Shown here in pieces: positions 17,550-26,752 of a stretch of DNA of 64,000 nt. The position numbers and the translations under genes are program-made. Origin of the DNA: Neolewinella lacunae (GTDB lineage Bacteria > Bacteroidota > Bacteroidia > Chitinophagales > Saprospiraceae). Under the pieces are notes generated by a model, which did no database searches, was not told the DNA's origin, and saw only the letters and a program-made list of their open reading frames with translations. Location: positions 124,001 through 188,000 of the forward strand of contig NZ_JACSIT010000153.1 in NCBI RefSeq assembly GCF_014349155.1, read 5' to 3'. The first letter of the stretch is position 1. Every line of letters starts with the position of its first letter.

Positions 17550-17869
17550 GTGAAAAAAATTGGGGAATGAGAAAATGTATTACCGAGTGGCTTTCGCTTA
17601 ATAGTAGAAAACGGACCAATCCGCGTCGCAAAAACGAAAGCGCTTCTGTAAGGTAACCGATTCCTTTCTTGATCTACGGAAGCGGGTACACATATATTTT
17701 TTCAATCTTTGAAGAGGGCGCCTTCCCTCCGCCCTCCTTTACCCGGCGCAGGGCGTCCAGCAAGGTGCAAACCGCACCAGGGGTAGCAAAGCGAGTACTG
17801 CCCTCCCCTACTGGTTTCCCGCAATAATTGGCGTCGGCCAGCACGGCGACCCACGTAATTCCCCCCCCT
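17550..17869. other. Intergenic region, no gene seen
   Basis: 320 bp between two minus-strand genes. It should contain the promoter of the T9SS protein gene, but no convincing TAnnTTTG element with a -33 partner, RNA or repeat could be made out. Confidence 0.4.
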
Positions 17870-18229
17870 TCAAATCTTTCCCGTCACCTCCGCCACGCGG
17901 AACAGCACCATTTCCCGGATCAAATCCAGCGGCAATGGTTCAGTGTAGGGAAACTGGATGGAACCTTTTCCGGTCACGTATTTTTTCAGTTCTTCCTGAA
18001 AAGCCAAATTCCCGGTCGGCAGTGCATAAAAGCCGATGTGCCGCTGGTGCGCAGCGAAATAGACCAGAATTTTTCCCTGCCGAAACGCAGGCATATGGTA
18101 ACTGATTACCTCTTTAGCTTCCGGTGCGGCGGCGCGGATGGTGTTGCGGATTTGCGTCAAGCGCTCCCCAATTTCCGCCGGAAATTCGGAGATGTAGCCA
18201 TCGATGGTGGTGTGTTTGGTTTCTTTCAT
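17870..18229 (-). CDS. DUF1801 (YdhG-like) protein
   Basis: 119 residues from the ATG at 18229. It shows the DUF1801 pattern: a helical start IDGYISEFPAEIGERLTQIRNTI, then APEAKEVISYHMPAF and ILVYFAAHQRHIGFYALP, ending with a lysine-containing FPYTEPLPLDLIREMV. The fold is a compact alpha/beta domain of unknown biochemical role. It lies 103 bp after the permease with an R18 copy between them, so it may be a read-through member of the rhamnose operon rather than a functional part of it. Confidence 0.82.
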   Translation of the reverse strand: MKETKHTTIDGYISEFPAEIGERLTQIRNTIRAAAPEAKEVISYHMPAFRQGKILVYFAAHQRHIGFYALPTGNLAFQEELKKYVTGKGSIQFPYTEPLPLDLIREMVLFRVAEVTGKI

Positions 18230-18261
18230 GGTGGTGTTGGGCTTCAGCCCGACCATTTTTT

Positions 18262-18279
18262 GGGCGCGGCCGCAGGTGC
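18262..18279 (-). repeat. R18 repeat, exact copy (intergenic)
   Basis: 33 bp upstream of the DUF1801 start, same strand sense. Confidence 0.85.
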
Positions 18280-18332
18280 CCGGGTAAGTTGGATGAGCAA
18301 AGTTAACCATCCCCAAAATAAGCCACCCTCCC

Positions 18333-19751
18333 CTACGCAGCAAGCGGCTTTTGCCACCGCCGACTAAACACCAAATACAACACCCCGCAGAGCAACCAGG
18401 CGGGCAAGGTGAAAAAGGAAAGGAACACGTCAAATTGCCAAGACAGCGCGTAGAACAAACCAAAACTGATGGCCCACGCCCACAGTACCGCCGGATTGAA
18501 GCTAATACCCGCCCACTCCGCGTAATTTTTGCGGATCCCCGCCCGCCGGTAAAAGAAATGCTCAAAAACGATGATGGCGCCCACCGGCGCCAGGATGAAG
18601 CCATACAGTGCCACAAAACCTAAGAGTTTCATTGCGAAGGCCGGGAAAAGACCAGCCACCGTTGCCACCGTCCCCGCAATAATCGTCACCCAGAACGTAG
18701 ATACTTTAGGCAGCAAGGTCTGGAAGGCAAGTCCGGCGCGGTAGATCGTCGGGTTAGCCGTCGTCCAGCCCGCCAGCACCACCGCGATGATGCCGAAAAA
18801 CCCGATGGCGTTGTAGGCCAGCGGACCGGGAGCGACGTCGGGGGCCTTGCCTCCGGCCAGGATGGCTTGGGCTTCGGGAGATTGCAGATAAACGGCGTAA
18901 AGCAGCGCTGCAGCAATCCAGGCCATATAGTGCCCCACGTACATGCCCGCCGCAGTAGTCCACCCCGCACTCGCCCGCTTTGCGAAGCGGAATACCGAAA
19001 GGTCAGACATGCCCACGTGCATCGCCGCGTTGGCAAACCAGGACCAAATCAGGACGTGCCAAAAAGTGTATTTGATCTGTCCCGGAAAAGGCGCACTCCC
19101 CTCCCCCCAGATGTTCCAGAAATCGCGCAGGCTCCCCACGCCCAGCTGGCCCAGGGCCACAAAGCCGCAGGCCAGAAAGGCCAGTACGATGATGGGAGAC
19201 ATCCAGTTAGCCGCCCGTGAAACCGTATCGTAGCCCCGCGCGGCAATCAGGGCAATAACCGCCCCCACGGCAATGACGATCCCAATAAAAAGTGGCCCGT
19301 TCGGCAGGGTATCATCCAGCGCCGGCATTTCCATGCCGAAGGGAACCCCTACCGCCGTAGCGGATACCGTAATCATGGAACCGGCCAGAAAACAAAAGAG
19401 CACGCCATTGGCTACGTTGTAGAATTTAACCAGGGATTTACCGCTGATTTTTTCCAACTGAAAATAAAGGGTAAGACGGTTTTTCACCGCAATTTCGGCG
19501 GTCAGGAAGCGCCAGCTCAGCACCGCCAAAAGGTTCCCCAGCAGTAGCCCGATGATGAGGTCAAATGCACTCACTCCAGCGGTCAAAAAAAGGGGCCCGA
19601 TCATAAATTCTGTTCCCGCCGCGTGCTCACCTGCGTACATGCCCAGGAAGCTCCCCCACCCCTTCCAGCGGGAGGCTGGCACGGGCTCTCGTTCAAACTC
19701 CCCGCCCGCGAGGTTCTCCAAATACTGTTCTTCCTGAATATTCTGTAGCAT
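18333..19751 (-). CDS. NCS1 / purine-cytosine permease-like transporter
   Basis: 472 residues, about twelve transmembrane helices. The N-terminus has WKGWGSFLGMYAGEHAAGTEF, followed by the paired helices and loops of the nucleobase-cation-symport-1 family (FWHVLIWSWFANAAMHVGMSDLS, GYDTVSRAANWMSP). The family carries nucleobases, hydantoins, thiamine precursors and related compounds with H+ or Na+. Here the gene is the last metabolic member of a rhamnose operon that has no other sugar permease, so its cargo may be rhamnose or a pathway intermediate; this is inference from context only. Confidence 0.78.
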   Translation of the reverse strand: MLQNIQEEQYLENLAGGEFEREPVPASRWKGWGSFLGMYAGEHAAGTEFMIGPLFLTAGVSAFDLIIGLLLGNLLAVLSWRFLTAEIAVKNRLTLYFQLEKISGKSLVKFYNVANGVLFCFLAGSMITVSATAVGVPFGMEMPALDDTLPNGPLFIGIVIAVGAVIALIAARGYDTVSRAANWMSPIIVLAFLACGFVALGQLGVGSLRDFWNIWGEGSAPFPGQIKYTFWHVLIWSWFANAAMHVGMSDLSVFRFAKRASAGWTTAAGMYVGHYMAWIAAALLYAVYLQSPEAQAILAGGKAPDVAPGPLAYNAIGFFGIIAVVLAGWTTANPTIYRAGLAFQTLLPKVSTFWVTIIAGTVATVAGLFPAFAMKLLGFVALYGFILAPVGAIIVFEHFFYRRAGIRKNYAEWAGISFNPAVLWAWAISFGLFYALSWQFDVFLSFFTLPAWLLCGVLYLVFSRRWQKPLAA

Positions 19752-19779
19752 GATGCGATACTGATTTTAATTATTTTCT

Positions 19780-19797
19780 GGGCGCGGCCGCAGGTGC
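19780..19797 (-). repeat. R18 repeat, exact copy (intergenic)
   Basis: 29 bp upstream of the permease start, preceded (minus sense) by CTTCCCTTGCTCCT, the second conserved block of the extended repeat. Confidence 0.85.
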
Positions 19798-19863
19798 GCG
19801 CTCCCGGACCAGGAGCAAGGGAAGTCCATTAAACCGCGTATTTCTCCTTTCCATCCTGAACTT

Positions 19864-21012
19864 TCAACGCACCAGATGCTGGGGCAAATCCGTCACCCGT
19901 TCGCAGCAAAGTTGTTCCATTACCTGCTGGAGTTGCCGCTTGAGCATGGCGATGGTATGGTTGCCGCCGGCTTCACCCAGCGCCGCCGTGCCGTACATGA
20001 AGGTCCGGCCCATCCAGGTAAAGGCGGCTCCGCTGGCGATGGACCGGGCGATGTCGGGCCCCGTCCGCAGGCCACTGTCGTGCATCACCACCAGTTGCTC
20101 GCCGTACTGCTGGGCGATGCGGCGCAGGGGGTGAATACTGGCCTCTCCGGCGTCGAGCTGGCGGCCACCGTGGTTGCTCACGATGATGCCATCCAGGCCC
20201 AGACGAACGGCCTCGGCCGCATCCGCTACGTTGGCCACGCCTTTCAGCACGATTTTGCCCTTCCAGCGTTCCCGGATGCGTTCCACCTTTTCGGCGTTCA
20301 TGCGGCCGCTGAAGGTCTGGTCCATAAACTTGCCCAGCTGCTGCATATCGAGTCCCTTAGGCATATAGGGCTTGAGGTTGGCGAACTCCGGTTGTCCGTT
20401 CGCCAGGGTCCGCAATGCCCAGTTGGGCCGACCAAAAATCTGCACAAAATTGCGTACCGACATTTTCGGCGGCATGGCCAGGCCATTGCGAATGTCGCGG
20501 GGCCGGAAGCCAAAGGAGGGTACGTCGCACAGCAGCACCAGTACCGGAACGCCGGCGTTGTGGGCCCGCTTGAGCAGGTCGTCCGTCAGCGCATTATCCG
20601 TCGGGTGGTAGAGCTGAAACCACGCTTTGCCATCGGTGATTTTGCCAACGGTCTCAATATCCCCCGTAGCCACGGTACTCAGGCAGAAGGGGATGTTGTG
20701 GCGCACGGAGGCGCGGGCCAGGATTTCAGTGGCATTGGGCCAGACCAGTCCTTGCAATCCAATCGGGGAAATGCCCACCGGCGCAGCGTATTCCACCCCG
20801 AAAAGCGTGGTCTTTAAATCCGCCCCGTTGAAGTTTCGCAGGTAATGGGGTATGAGCTGTACTTCGCGCAAGTCGGCGGTGTTGCGGTGCAGGTTGATGT
20901 CTTCGTTGCACCCGCCATCGAGATACTCAAACGCAAAACGGGGAATCCGCCGCCGGGCGCGCTCGCGCAGGTCTTCAACGGAAGGATATTGGCTATTAAA
21001 ATCAGTCAGCAT
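19864..21012 (-). CDS. lldD: FMN-dependent L-lactate dehydrogenase / alpha-hydroxy acid oxidase
   Basis: 382 residues from the ATG at 21012. Signature features: RRIPRFAFEYLDGGCNED at the N-terminus, PVGISPIGLQGLVWP, the catalytic stretch IIVSNHGGRQLD (His281) and the phosphate-binding HDSGLRTGPDIARSIASGA. The family oxidises L-lactate or related 2-hydroxyacids to the keto acid with FMN and usually quinone. In this operon it fits the last step after lactaldehyde dehydrogenase, turning L-lactate from rhamnose into pyruvate. It lies 109 bp downstream of the kinase gene. Confidence 0.85.
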   Translation of the reverse strand: MLTDFNSQYPSVEDLRERARRRIPRFAFEYLDGGCNEDINLHRNTADLREVQLIPHYLRNFNGADLKTTLFGVEYAAPVGISPIGLQGLVWPNATEILARASVRHNIPFCLSTVATGDIETVGKITDGKAWFQLYHPTDNALTDDLLKRAHNAGVPVLVLLCDVPSFGFRPRDIRNGLAMPPKMSVRNFVQIFGRPNWALRTLANGQPEFANLKPYMPKGLDMQQLGKFMDQTFSGRMNAEKVERIRERWKGKIVLKGVANVADAAEAVRLGLDGIIVSNHGGRQLDAGEASIHPLRRIAQQYGEQLVVMHDSGLRTGPDIARSIASGAAFTWMGRTFMYGTAALGEAGGNHTIAMLKRQLQQVMEQLCCERVTDLPQHLVR

Positions 21013-21121
21013 GGCGAAAGACAATTTTTTTGGAGAAGGGGGACGAAAATACGGGTACCTGCCCCGCCAACACAAACCCACCCCGGCGCTCAGTCAGGCC
21101 GCCGGGAAGCGCCGCGAATTG

Positions 21122-22513
21122 TCAGCCCGATTGCCGGTCCAGCTCCCCGACGATGAAGGGCTTGTGCTTACGCAGTCCATAAGTTTGCTTCAGGAATTTG
21201 GAATTCAACCTGGTATCAGCAATACAAAGGGCCGCCCCCAGGGCCGAACCCAGAGACGCATCGGTAGTGCGCAAATCCAAATCACGGAAGTGATGGGAGA
21301 GCAGCTTGACGTAAACGTCGTTGTCACTGAATCCACCGTCGATGAACAACTTCACCGCAGGCGTACCCCCCAGCGCACTCCGGATGCTTTGCGCCTGAAG
21401 GTCCAGCAACTCCATCATCAACTGGTGGTAGGCCTCCGGATAAGTCAGGCCAGCCAGGTTGGTCATCCCGGGCCCCTCGTACCCGGTAATCTCCCGGAAG
21501 TGAAAGCGCCGGCGGAAGTCCTTCATCAGCCGCTGGTATATGCCGAAATCGAAGCGGATGCTTTTGTGGAAGTCATCCGCGACCCCGTAGTGCTTAGCCA
21601 ACAGGCCCGTTTGCAGCTTGTATTCCTGCCCGAGAAAAAGGCGGGCAGCTTTAACGGGCTTGCCATTGATGCGCAGGTAATTGATGCAGCCATTGGCCAG
21701 GTCTTCCGGAGTCAATGGCCGTTTAGTGAAAGGATTGAGGGCGACGCTCCAGGTACCGGTGGAGACCAAAACAAAGGGTTTCCGTTCACTGCGAATGTAG
21801 GGTAAGAGGGCCGCTGAGCTATCGTGAATGCCTACCCCGATTTTTATCCGCCGACCGTTGTAGTTCATGTTGATGCTCGTTTCCGTCGATACAATGGCGG
21901 GGAGGACGCGGTGCAGGCCTTCGGCGTAGACCCAGCGGTGGTAGTCTTTTGCTGCATAGTCCCACAGCGCAGTATGGCAACCAATGCTGGTGTATTCACT
22001 GAGGGGTATGCCGGTAAAAACGTAGCTGAGGTACTGCGGCAGGTGCAGCGCATAACGCAGGCGCGCGAAAACTTCGGGCCGGGCGTATTTGAGCCAGTAG
22101 AGTTGCATACCCGCATTGAGCCGGCCGGCGTTGGTGGACCCGGTTGCCACGGCAAAAGACTCCTCCGGCCCGTACTTCGCGTAAAAATCGGCAATCAGCG
22201 CCGGGTCGAGCGGCTTGTGGTAATTGTAAAGGGGCGTCAGGACTTTGCCTTCATCATCCAGGTACACCAGGCTGGCCCCGTAGCTGGAAAAGTTGATGGC
22301 GCGCACGTCATAGGCCTCCGCCTCCAGAATGCGGTGAAAAACTTCGCGCAGCCAACTTTGCAGGGCGGGCAGGTCTTCGGTGGGGTAGCCATCTTCATCG
22401 ACGATCTCCGGAAAACTGACGTACTCCCGGTGGACTTCGCGGAAGTAGCGGTCGAAAAGGAAAAATTTCTTGTTGGTCTTTCCGATGTCGAATACGGCGG
22501 TAACTTTTTGCAT
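21122..22513 (-). CDS. FGGY carbohydrate kinase, probable L-rhamnulokinase
   Basis: 463 residues. The N-terminal phosphate-binding segment AVFDIGKTNKKFFLFD, the middle STGTWSVALNPF adenosine/phosphate region and the C-terminal FIDGGFSDNDVYVKLL are FGGY hallmarks. Position between the isomerase and LldD genes, with RhaEW upstream, points to phosphorylation of L-rhamnulose at C1. Its sequence differs from enterobacterial RhaB, as is common in Bacteroidota, so L-fuculose cannot be excluded by sequence alone. The gap to the isomerase gene is only 60 bp. Confidence 0.82.
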   Translation of the reverse strand: MQKVTAVFDIGKTNKKFFLFDRYFREVHREYVSFPEIVDEDGYPTEDLPALQSWLREVFHRILEAEAYDVRAINFSSYGASLVYLDDEGKVLTPLYNYHKPLDPALIADFYAKYGPEESFAVATGSTNAGRLNAGMQLYWLKYARPEVFARLRYALHLPQYLSYVFTGIPLSEYTSIGCHTALWDYAAKDYHRWVYAEGLHRVLPAIVSTETSINMNYNGRRIKIGVGIHDSSAALLPYIRSERKPFVLVSTGTWSVALNPFTKRPLTPEDLANGCINYLRINGKPVKAARLFLGQEYKLQTGLLAKHYGVADDFHKSIRFDFGIYQRLMKDFRRRFHFREITGYEGPGMTNLAGLTYPEAYHQLMMELLDLQAQSIRSALGGTPAVKLFIDGGFSDNDVYVKLLSHHFRDLDLRTTDASLGSALGAALCIADTRLNSKFLKQTYGLRKHKPFIVGELDRQSG

Positions 22514-22573
22514 GGCATGGAACCTGGGGGAGGAATAAGGGAAAAGTGCCGGAAGGCCGGGAACTGGCGGCAG

Positions 22574-23854
22574 CTACAAGCCTGAGGCCACGCTGTGTTT
22601 ACCACGCGCGGCCACCAAGCCCTGGCGGATGCCGAGACTCCGGTAGGCCGCCAGGGGATCGAGCGCCCCACCCAGCTGCAGGCGCGCCCGTTGGACCAGG
22701 GGCCGGACGTCGGTACGGTAAGCGCCCTGGAGGATTTCCTGACACAGAACGACGTCGTGGGCGTCTTGGGCGGCGGCCAGCGCGGCCTGGTCTACCAGCA
22801 AAGCCTTCGCGTAAGCTTCCTGGATGGCTTCGAGGCTTTGGATGAGGTCTTCCAGGGGGTCTTTGACGTTGTGGCTGGCGTCGATCATCCAGGCGGGGTA
22901 AGGGTTTTGGGGGTTGTTGCGCATGCCGTACACCAGTTCGTTGAAGATCAGGAAAAGGGCGTAGGGTTTAATGCTCCCCACTGTAAGATCGTCGTCTCCG
23001 TACTTGCTGTCGTTGAAGTGAAAACCGCCGAGTTTCCCTTTGAGCATGAGCGTGGAGACGATCTGTTCGATATTGCAATTGGGGAGGTGGTGGCCCAGGT
23101 CAACGAGCGTATAGGCCCGTTCTCCGCAGGCGTTGGCCAGCATAAAGGACGTTCCCCAGTCCTGGATGACGGTGCTGTAAAAGTTGGGCTCGTAAGGTTT
23201 GTACTCGATGAAGAGCGACCAATCCTTTGGCATTCCGGCGTAGATCTGCCGTAGGCTGTCTTCCGTATTCTGGAGGGCCCGCTGGAAGCTCCGCTGGCCC
23301 GGGAAGCTGGTACCGTCGGCCAACCAGACGGTCAGGCTTTTGGATCCGAGCTGATCACCGATGCGGACTACCTCGAGGTTGTGGGCGATGGCCTGGGCGC
23401 GGGCAGCTTCATCCGTACTGCACAATGAACCGTGCCGGTAGCTGAGGTCCTGACCTGCCTGGTCTTGAAAAGTGTTGGAATTGACGGCGTCGAAGACCAG
23501 CCCGTGGGCCTGGGCAAGTTGGCGGATGGAAGCATAGTCAGTGGGAATATCCCAGGGAATGTGCAGCGAGATGGCGCCAGCCGTTTGGGTGAGGGCATGG
23601 AGGATTCCAACGTCGGCCATCTTCTGCTCCAGGTTGGCGGGCTCGCCGTGAAAGGAAAAGCGCCCGAAGCGGGTGCCACCCGCCCCCAGGGCCCAACTGG
23701 GGATAGCAACCTGGAAATCGGCCAGGGCCTTGACGATGCCCTCCACGTCCGTCCCGTCTTCCCCCAGTTGGGCGGCCAGGAAGTCAAAACGGGCGGCGTG
23801 GCGGCTCAGGCCCGCCTGGTTGCTGGTATGAATTTGGTCTTTATTCAATTGCAT
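22574..23854 (-). CDS. rhaI: L-rhamnose isomerase, RhaI type (xylose-isomerase-like TIM barrel)
   Basis: 426 residues from the ATG at 23854; the upstream in-frame extension is not conserved-looking. Metal and substrate residues sit in FIEYKPYEPNFYSTVIQDWG, YTLVDLGHHLPN and GGFHFNDSKYGDDDL, the Glu/Asp/His set of the RhaI (Pseudomonas stutzeri type) isomerases. SLHIPWDIPTDY is also typical. It converts L-rhamnose to L-rhamnulose in the cytoplasm. It lies between the kinase and RhaEW genes, which supports this substrate. Confidence 0.85.
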   Translation of the reverse strand: MQLNKDQIHTSNQAGLSRHAARFDFLAAQLGEDGTDVEGIVKALADFQVAIPSWALGAGGTRFGRFSFHGEPANLEQKMADVGILHALTQTAGAISLHIPWDIPTDYASIRQLAQAHGLVFDAVNSNTFQDQAGQDLSYRHGSLCSTDEAARAQAIAHNLEVVRIGDQLGSKSLTVWLADGTSFPGQRSFQRALQNTEDSLRQIYAGMPKDWSLFIEYKPYEPNFYSTVIQDWGTSFMLANACGERAYTLVDLGHHLPNCNIEQIVSTLMLKGKLGGFHFNDSKYGDDDLTVGSIKPYALFLIFNELVYGMRNNPQNPYPAWMIDASHNVKDPLEDLIQSLEAIQEAYAKALLVDQAALAAAQDAHDVVLCQEILQGAYRTDVRPLVQRARLQLGGALDPLAAYRSLGIRQGLVAARGKHSVASGL

Positions 23855-23984
23855 GGTCGCTAAAATTTGTTCTCCGGAAACGGCAGCGGCCGGAGATAAA
23901 AACCGGGGGGGTATTTGCCGTGGGGCGCCCACGGTCCGCCGCACGGAGGGGAAGGACTTACTCTGCTGCTTAGTCCTTTCCCGG

Positions 23985-24002
23985 GCACCTGCGGCCGCGC
24001 CC
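23985..24002 (+). repeat. R18 repeat, exact copy (within the rhamnose operon)
   Basis: Lies in the 197-bp gap between rhaEW and rhaI, opposite in sense to the operon. The remainder of the gap has no gene. Confidence 0.85.
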
Positions 24003-24051
24003 GAAAAAATATGCCCGGCAAAACCGGGCCCTAACGTTACAAAAAATGGTC

Positions 24052-26160
24052 TTATCGAACGAAGGCGTTGGCCATCCCACCGTCTACGTTGATGATGTTT
24101 CCGGTGGTTTTGGTCAGCACGGCCACGCAGGCGAACACGCCATCGGCGATGTCCTCAGGCCGGATGATTTCGTTGAGCAGGTTGCGTTTGGCGTAGTGCG
24201 CGGGCAGGTCTTCGACGTTGATGCCGTAGGCTTTGGCGCGGCCCTCGGCCCAGGCACCCTCCCAGATTTTGGAGCCGATGATGACGCCGTCGGGGTTGAC
24301 GGTGTTGACGCGGATGCCGTCGGGGCCCAGCTCAGCGGCCAGCAGGCGGGCCATGTGCTGCTGGGCGGCTTTGGCCGTGCCGTAGCCTACATTGTTGGGC
24401 CCGGAAACCAGGCCGTTTTTGCTGGCGATGGAGATAAAATCTCCGCCTTTCCCCTGCGCGCGCATGATGGCAACACTCTGCTGGGCGAGCGCGAACTGCC
24501 CTTTTACGAGGACATTCTGGAGGAGGTCCCAGTCGCGCTCTGAGTGCTCTTCGAGCGGCTTGGAAATGGCCAGGCCGGCGCTGTGGACGACAATATCCAC
24601 CCCTCCGAATGCAAGGCAGGCTTTGGCCAGCGCCGCGGCGATGGATTCCGCGTTGGTGACGTCGCACACGGCGTAGGTGGACTGGTCCTTTTTATAAGTG
24701 GCGTTGGCTTCCTGCAAGCGCTCTTCGGCGATGTCGGATAAGACCACGACGGCACCTTCTTCCACCAGTTTATCGGCGATGGCCTTACCGATGCCGCCGC
24801 CCGCGCCGGTGACGAAAGCGACCTTGCGGGAGAGTGGTTTTTCCTTTGGCATGCGCTGCAACTTGGCCTCTTCGAGGAGCCAGTATTCGATGTCGAAAGC
24901 CTCCTGCCGGGGCAGGCTGGTGTATTCCGTGATGGCTTCCGCGCCCCGCATCACGTTAATGGCATTGATGTAAAATTCGCTGGCTACGCGCGTGGTCTGC
25001 TTGTCTTTGGCAAAACTGAACATGCCTACCCCGGGGTAGATAATGATGACCGGGTTGGGGTCGCGCACGGCCGGGCTGTTGGGCCGCTTGTGGGCGTCGT
25101 AGTAGGCCTGGTATTCAGCGCGGTAGTTGGCGAAGGCGGGGCGGAGTTTTTCCAGCACTGCAGGGGTGTCGCTCAGGTCTTCCCCGGGGTCCAACTCCAG
25201 TACGAGGGGCTGAATTTTGGTACGCAGGAAGTGATCGGGGCAGGAGGTACCCAGGGGGGCAAGCCGGGCCAGATCGTGGCTGTTGATGAATTGCAACACC
25301 GTATCGGTATCGGTAAAGTGGCCGACCTGCCGGGCTTCGGAGCTAGCCAGGCCGCGTAACAGGGGCATGAGGCGGGCGGCGCGTTCCAGGCGGGCGGTGG
25401 CGGGGAGGCTGGCAACTTTCTGGCCGCCAAATACACGCTCTCCCTGTTTTTTTACGCGCTGGGCAATGTATTCGGAGGCCATCTCAATTACCTCCAGGCT
25501 GTTGAGGTAACATTCGTAGGAGGTATCGCCCCAGGTAAAGAGGCCATGGCTGCCCAGGACGATGCCGCGGATGCCGGGGTTTTCGGCCAGGCATTTTTCG
25601 AGCTGCAGGCCGAGGTCGAAGCCCGGCCGCTGCCAGGGGACCCAGCCCATGGTGTCGCCCCAGATTTCGTGGGTAATGCGTTGGCTGTCTTTGGCGGCCG
25701 CCACCGCGATGAGGGCATCGGGGTGGAGGTGATCGATGTGCTTAAAGGGCAGCAGGCCGTGCAAGGGGGTATCAATCGAAGGAGCCTTGGAATCCAGGTC
25801 GTATATACAATGGTTAAAAAGGCCCACCATGCGGTCTTCATCGGCCAGGCCGCCGTAGACTTTTTTCAGATCGCGGAGCCGACCAGTGTAAAGGCCGGCA
25901 ATACCAGCACGGGTGAGGGTGCCGATGTCTCCGCCCGAGCCCTTCACCCACATTACTTCCACCTCCGCGCCGGTCAGCGGATCCTGCTCGGTGGTCTTGC
26001 AACTGGTGTTGCCGCCGCCGTAGTTGGTAATGCGCAAATCCGCCCCAAGGATATTGGAACGGTAGAGAAAAAGGGCGACCTGGTCGTTGCCGAGGGCGGT
26101 GGCCTTGGCTTCGTCCCATAGGTAATCCACGTGCTTGAAGCGGGTAACGGGGGTAGTCAT
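24052..26160 (-). CDS. rhaEW: Bifunctional rhamnulose-1-phosphate aldolase / L-lactaldehyde dehydrogenase
   Basis: 702 residues, the usual length of the fusion. Residues ~1-420 form a class II aldolase/adducin-type domain with NYGGGNTSCK, the metal histidine cluster HIDHLHPDAL and GSHGLFTWGD. Residues ~430-702 are a short-chain dehydrogenase with KVAFVTGAGGGIGKAIA, an active-site Ser region (FISIASKNG) and Tyr-Lys in GYGTAKAAQQH. The aldolase splits L-rhamnulose-1-P to DHAP and L-lactaldehyde; the dehydrogenase half oxidises the lactaldehyde to L-lactate. First gene of the operon, divergent from the GntR regulator. Confidence 0.9.
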   Translation of the reverse strand: MTTPVTRFKHVDYLWDEAKATALGNDQVALFLYRSNILGADLRITNYGGGNTSCKTTEQDPLTGAEVEVMWVKGSGGDIGTLTRAGIAGLYTGRLRDLKKVYGGLADEDRMVGLFNHCIYDLDSKAPSIDTPLHGLLPFKHIDHLHPDALIAVAAAKDSQRITHEIWGDTMGWVPWQRPGFDLGLQLEKCLAENPGIRGIVLGSHGLFTWGDTSYECYLNSLEVIEMASEYIAQRVKKQGERVFGGQKVASLPATARLERAARLMPLLRGLASSEARQVGHFTDTDTVLQFINSHDLARLAPLGTSCPDHFLRTKIQPLVLELDPGEDLSDTPAVLEKLRPAFANYRAEYQAYYDAHKRPNSPAVRDPNPVIIIYPGVGMFSFAKDKQTTRVASEFYINAINVMRGAEAITEYTSLPRQEAFDIEYWLLEEAKLQRMPKEKPLSRKVAFVTGAGGGIGKAIADKLVEEGAVVVLSDIAEERLQEANATYKKDQSTYAVCDVTNAESIAAALAKACLAFGGVDIVVHSAGLAISKPLEEHSERDWDLLQNVLVKGQFALAQQSVAIMRAQGKGGDFISIASKNGLVSGPNNVGYGTAKAAQQHMARLLAAELGPDGIRVNTVNPDGVIIGSKIWEGAWAEGRAKAYGINVEDLPAHYAKRNLLNEIIRPEDIADGVFACVAVLTKTTGNIINVDGGMANAFVR

Positions 26161-26320
26161 AATGAGCAGGATTGATCGTTAAGTTTTCGGTGGCTAAAGT
26201 AGCGGTGCTGGAAAGTGGCGGCGTCCTGTACTGTCCGGTGGAAGAGAACTTTATCGCCCGCGCCGCAGGCTGCGCGCTGGGGCAGTCAGGCAGAATTTTC
26301 CGTAGAGGCTGGGAGATGTG

Positions 26321-26338
26321 GGGCGCGGCCGCAGGTGA
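26321..26338 (-). repeat. R18 repeat, one mismatch (rhaEW upstream region)
   Basis: GGGCGCGGCCGCAGGTGA, with a CTTCCCCCGCTCC block on the pyrimidine side. Confidence 0.8.
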
Positions 26339-26601
26339 AAAGTGGGGTCTTCGGGGAGCGGGGGAAGGCGACTGGAACTGAGGCTAAGGTACGGAAGGAG
26401 GACAAGGATAGCTGGCTCTTTTCCTGCGCCGGACTGGCCTGGCACGGGAAGGGGGGAGGCCAGTTGTGGCGCGCCGTGGCAAGTATCCCCCCACCGGGCA
26501 TGATTGCACACCGAACCTTGACGCGGAGGCTGACCTTACCCTAGTTAGGTACGTCATTTATTGGCCTGACGCCCCCTGCGGCGTGGGGCAACGCCGTTCC
26601 T

Positions 26602-26622
26602 ACCCGAAAGTACAGGATGCCC
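26602..26622 (+). repeat. Copy of the ACAGGATGCCC repeat
   Basis: Contains CCCGAAAGTACAGGATGCCC, nearly identical to the 23-bp repeats at 50187 and 57249. All three are intergenic, upstream of PUL-related genes. Confidence 0.6.
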
Positions 26623-26752
26623 AATGCGCTGCCAGTGCCCAATTTTGGCACGACGGTGCGGGAGGCTGTTTCGCTGCAACGTCCTTAGTGTATAGTTGAA
26701 CCAGTCGATCACGTACTCCCGGGTCTTTTCTGCCCCCCTGACCCAGGTCAAT

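Larger units (their letters stand above)
26161..26752. promoter_or_regulatory. Divergent control region between rhaEW and the GntR regulator
   Basis: 592 bp without a supported gene. It must hold the operon promoter and probably the regulator's operators. On the minus strand TACTTTAG (26201-26194) is one base off TAnnTTTG and 34 bp before rhaEW; on the plus strand TATAGTTG lies ~60 bp before gntR. An R18 copy and a copy of the 'tacaggatgccc' repeat are also here. No convincing operator palindrome was identified. Confidence 0.5.
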
